From: Ceratotherium simum simum
Lineage: Eukaryota > Chordata > Mammalia > Perissodactyla > Rhinocerotidae
Reading direction: 5' to 3'
Length of the DNA: 64,000 nt
Assembly: GCF_000283155.1 (NCBI RefSeq)
Contig: NW_004454229.1
Location: forward strand, 1,704,352 to 1,768,351
Notes under the pieces: generated by a model
What the model was told of the DNA's origin: nothing
The model's database searches: none
What the model saw: only the letters and a program-made list of their open reading frames with translations
Shown: one piece after another, positions 63,069-64,000 of the stretch
How positions within the stretch are numbered: position 1 is the first letter of the stretch
Layout of the letters: each line of letters opens with the position of its first letter
Translations under genes and position numbers: made by a program

Positions 63069-63376
63069 TGGGTCTTGGTTTTTAATCTATCCTGCCACTC
63101 TGTGTCTTTTGATTGGAGAATTCAATCCATTTACATTTAGAGTGATTATTGCTACATGTGGGCTTAATACTGCCATTTTATCTCTTGCTTTCCAGTTGTT
63201 CTATATTTCCATTGTATCTTTTCTCTTGTATTTCTGACTGCCATTTCAGTTTGGTGGTTTTCTGTGATTCTTTACTCAGTTTTCTCTTTATTTATGACTT
63301 GTGGCTCTGCTTTGATTTTTCCTTTAGTGGTTACCATGAGGTTTGTATAAAAGAACTCATAGATGAGATGATCTAT

Positions 63377-64000
63377 TTTCTTTTTTATTGCAGTAACGTT
63401 GGTTTATAACATTGTATAAATTTCATGTGTACATCATCATACTTCTATGTCTGCATAGATTACATCATGTTCACCACCCAAAGACTAATTGCAATCCACC
63501 ACCACACACAAATACCTAATCATCCCTTTTACTCTCCTCCCTCCCTCCTTCTCCTCTGGTAACCACCAATCCAATTACTGTCTTTGTGTGTTTGTTTGTT
63601 GTTGTTGTAATTTTCTACTTATGAGTGAAATCATATGGTATTTGACCTTCTCCCGCTGACTTATTTTGCTTAGCATAATATCCTCTAGATGCATCCATGT
63701 TGTCACAAAGCGCTGGATTTCATCACTTCTTACGCCTGAGTAGTATTCCATTGTGTATATATACCACATCTTCTTTATACACTCATCCCTTCATGGGCTC
63801 CTAGGTTGCTTCCAAATCTTGGCTATTGTGAATAATGCTGCAATGAACACAGTGGTGCGTGTATCTTTACCCATTTGTGTTTTCATGTTCTTGGGATAAA
63901 TACCCAGCAGTGGAATAGGTGGATTGTATGGCAGCTCTATTCTTAATTTTTTGAGGAATCTCCATATTGTTTTCCATACTGGCTGCACCAGTTGGCACTC
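63377..64000 (-). mobile_element. L1 3' end, continuing past the window
   Basis: It begins in the reverse 3' UTR (TTTTATTGCAGTAACGTTGG, TTCATGTGTACATCATCATA) and reaches ORF2's C-terminus: the frames 63575-63769 ([20 protein letters not shown]) and 63791-63988 ([33 protein letters not shown]). It lies within the spacer of the older L1, so it inserted later. The 5' part is beyond the right edge. Confidence 0.9.

Larger units (their letters stand above)
61660..63376 (-). mobile_element. older L1 fragment, ORF2 endonuclease region and spacer
   Basis: From GAGTCTGGCTAAGGATTTG (61713) it parallels the copy at 58035-59365: GGTAGGCCTGTATTGC, TTGTTCAGGAACATGTTG, TCATTTGTCTCCAGGTA, CTGGATGATCTGTCCATTG, GGTGTTGAGGTCCCC, then past the ORF2 start into the ORF1-ORF2 spacer. 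The reverse frame at 62241-62645 keeps GQYIMIKGTVHQEDITFINI, YAPNTGSPKCIKQLLTDLKG and VGDLNTPLTSMDRSSRQN. It carries an ERE and a small L1 scrap, so it is older than both. Both of its ends are lost. Confidence 0.88.

Noticed and set aside
1..64000. CRISPR array, prophage, defence island or other prokaryotic-type system
   Set aside because: The sequence is mammalian: MIR, L2, L1, ERE and hAT fossils throughout, no operon-like gene packing, no ribosome-binding sites and no spaced direct repeats of CRISPR type.

Overview
The window is mammalian nuclear DNA, almost certainly from a perissodactyl (horse, rhinoceros or tapir). The diagnostic signal is six copies or pieces of a tRNA-derived SINE of the equine repetitive element (ERE) type. 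It has a GGGGCCAGCCC-GGTGGCGCAAGCGG head, an ATAAAGTGGAGGAAGATGGG middle and an A-rich tail. Several L1 copies share one lineage-specific 3' end containing GTACACCTGAAATTTTTAC. I cannot separate horse from rhinoceros or tapir by eye. No exon, intact protein gene, tRNA, rRNA, CRISPR array or prokaryotic-type system is visible, so this is intergenic or deep intronic sequence. Family names come from recognition of the sequence, not from a RepeatMasker run, and edges of old repeats are good to about 10-30 bases.

Layout. 1-36 kb is a background of very old mammalian repeats (MIR and L2 on both strands, a MER5-like and a MER20-like hAT element, an L1M fragment at 15.6-16.9 kb) with a few younger insertions: an L1 3' end and an ERE, both inside one L2 at 5.8-7.4 kb, an ERE inside a MIR at 23.6 kb, and a young ERE at 34.8 kb. 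Two long polypyrimidine tracts lie at 7.85 and 31.26 kb. Between repeats are repeat-free stretches rich in TAAT/TTAATTAA-type words that look like candidate conserved non-coding elements (about 0.5, 2.2, 8.6, 9.8, 15.1, 24.1, 26.3, 28.1, 33.3, 36.1, 41.5 and 43.0 kb).

36.9-40.8 kb holds a decayed endogenous retrovirus of the ERVL type: a pol remnant followed by a probable LTR. It is interrupted by a small L1 insertion that has a 5' inversion and an apparent 3' transduction, flanked by a 12-bp target-site duplication. A second, clean L1 3' end with a 16-bp duplication sits at 41.8 kb. 42-54 kb is again old L2/MIR, plus an ancient plus-strand L1 at 46.6-49.4 kb and a long minus-strand L2 at 52.1-54.1 kb that carries an ERE with a perfect 12-bp duplication.

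54.3-64.0 kb is a nested pile of minus-strand L1s: (i) a 1.6-kb twin-primed copy with an inverted 5' piece; (ii) a copy with its complete 5' end, about 1.1 kb of 5' UTR with tandem units, broken ORF1 and broken ORF2, but no 3' end; (iii) an older copy exposing the ORF2 endonuclease region and the ORF1-ORF2 spacer, split by an ERE and a small L1 3' scrap; (iv) the 3' end of another L1 that runs off the window. None is coding-competent. There is no operon-like cooperation between genes here; the biology is layered retrotransposition plus possible distal regulatory DNA.
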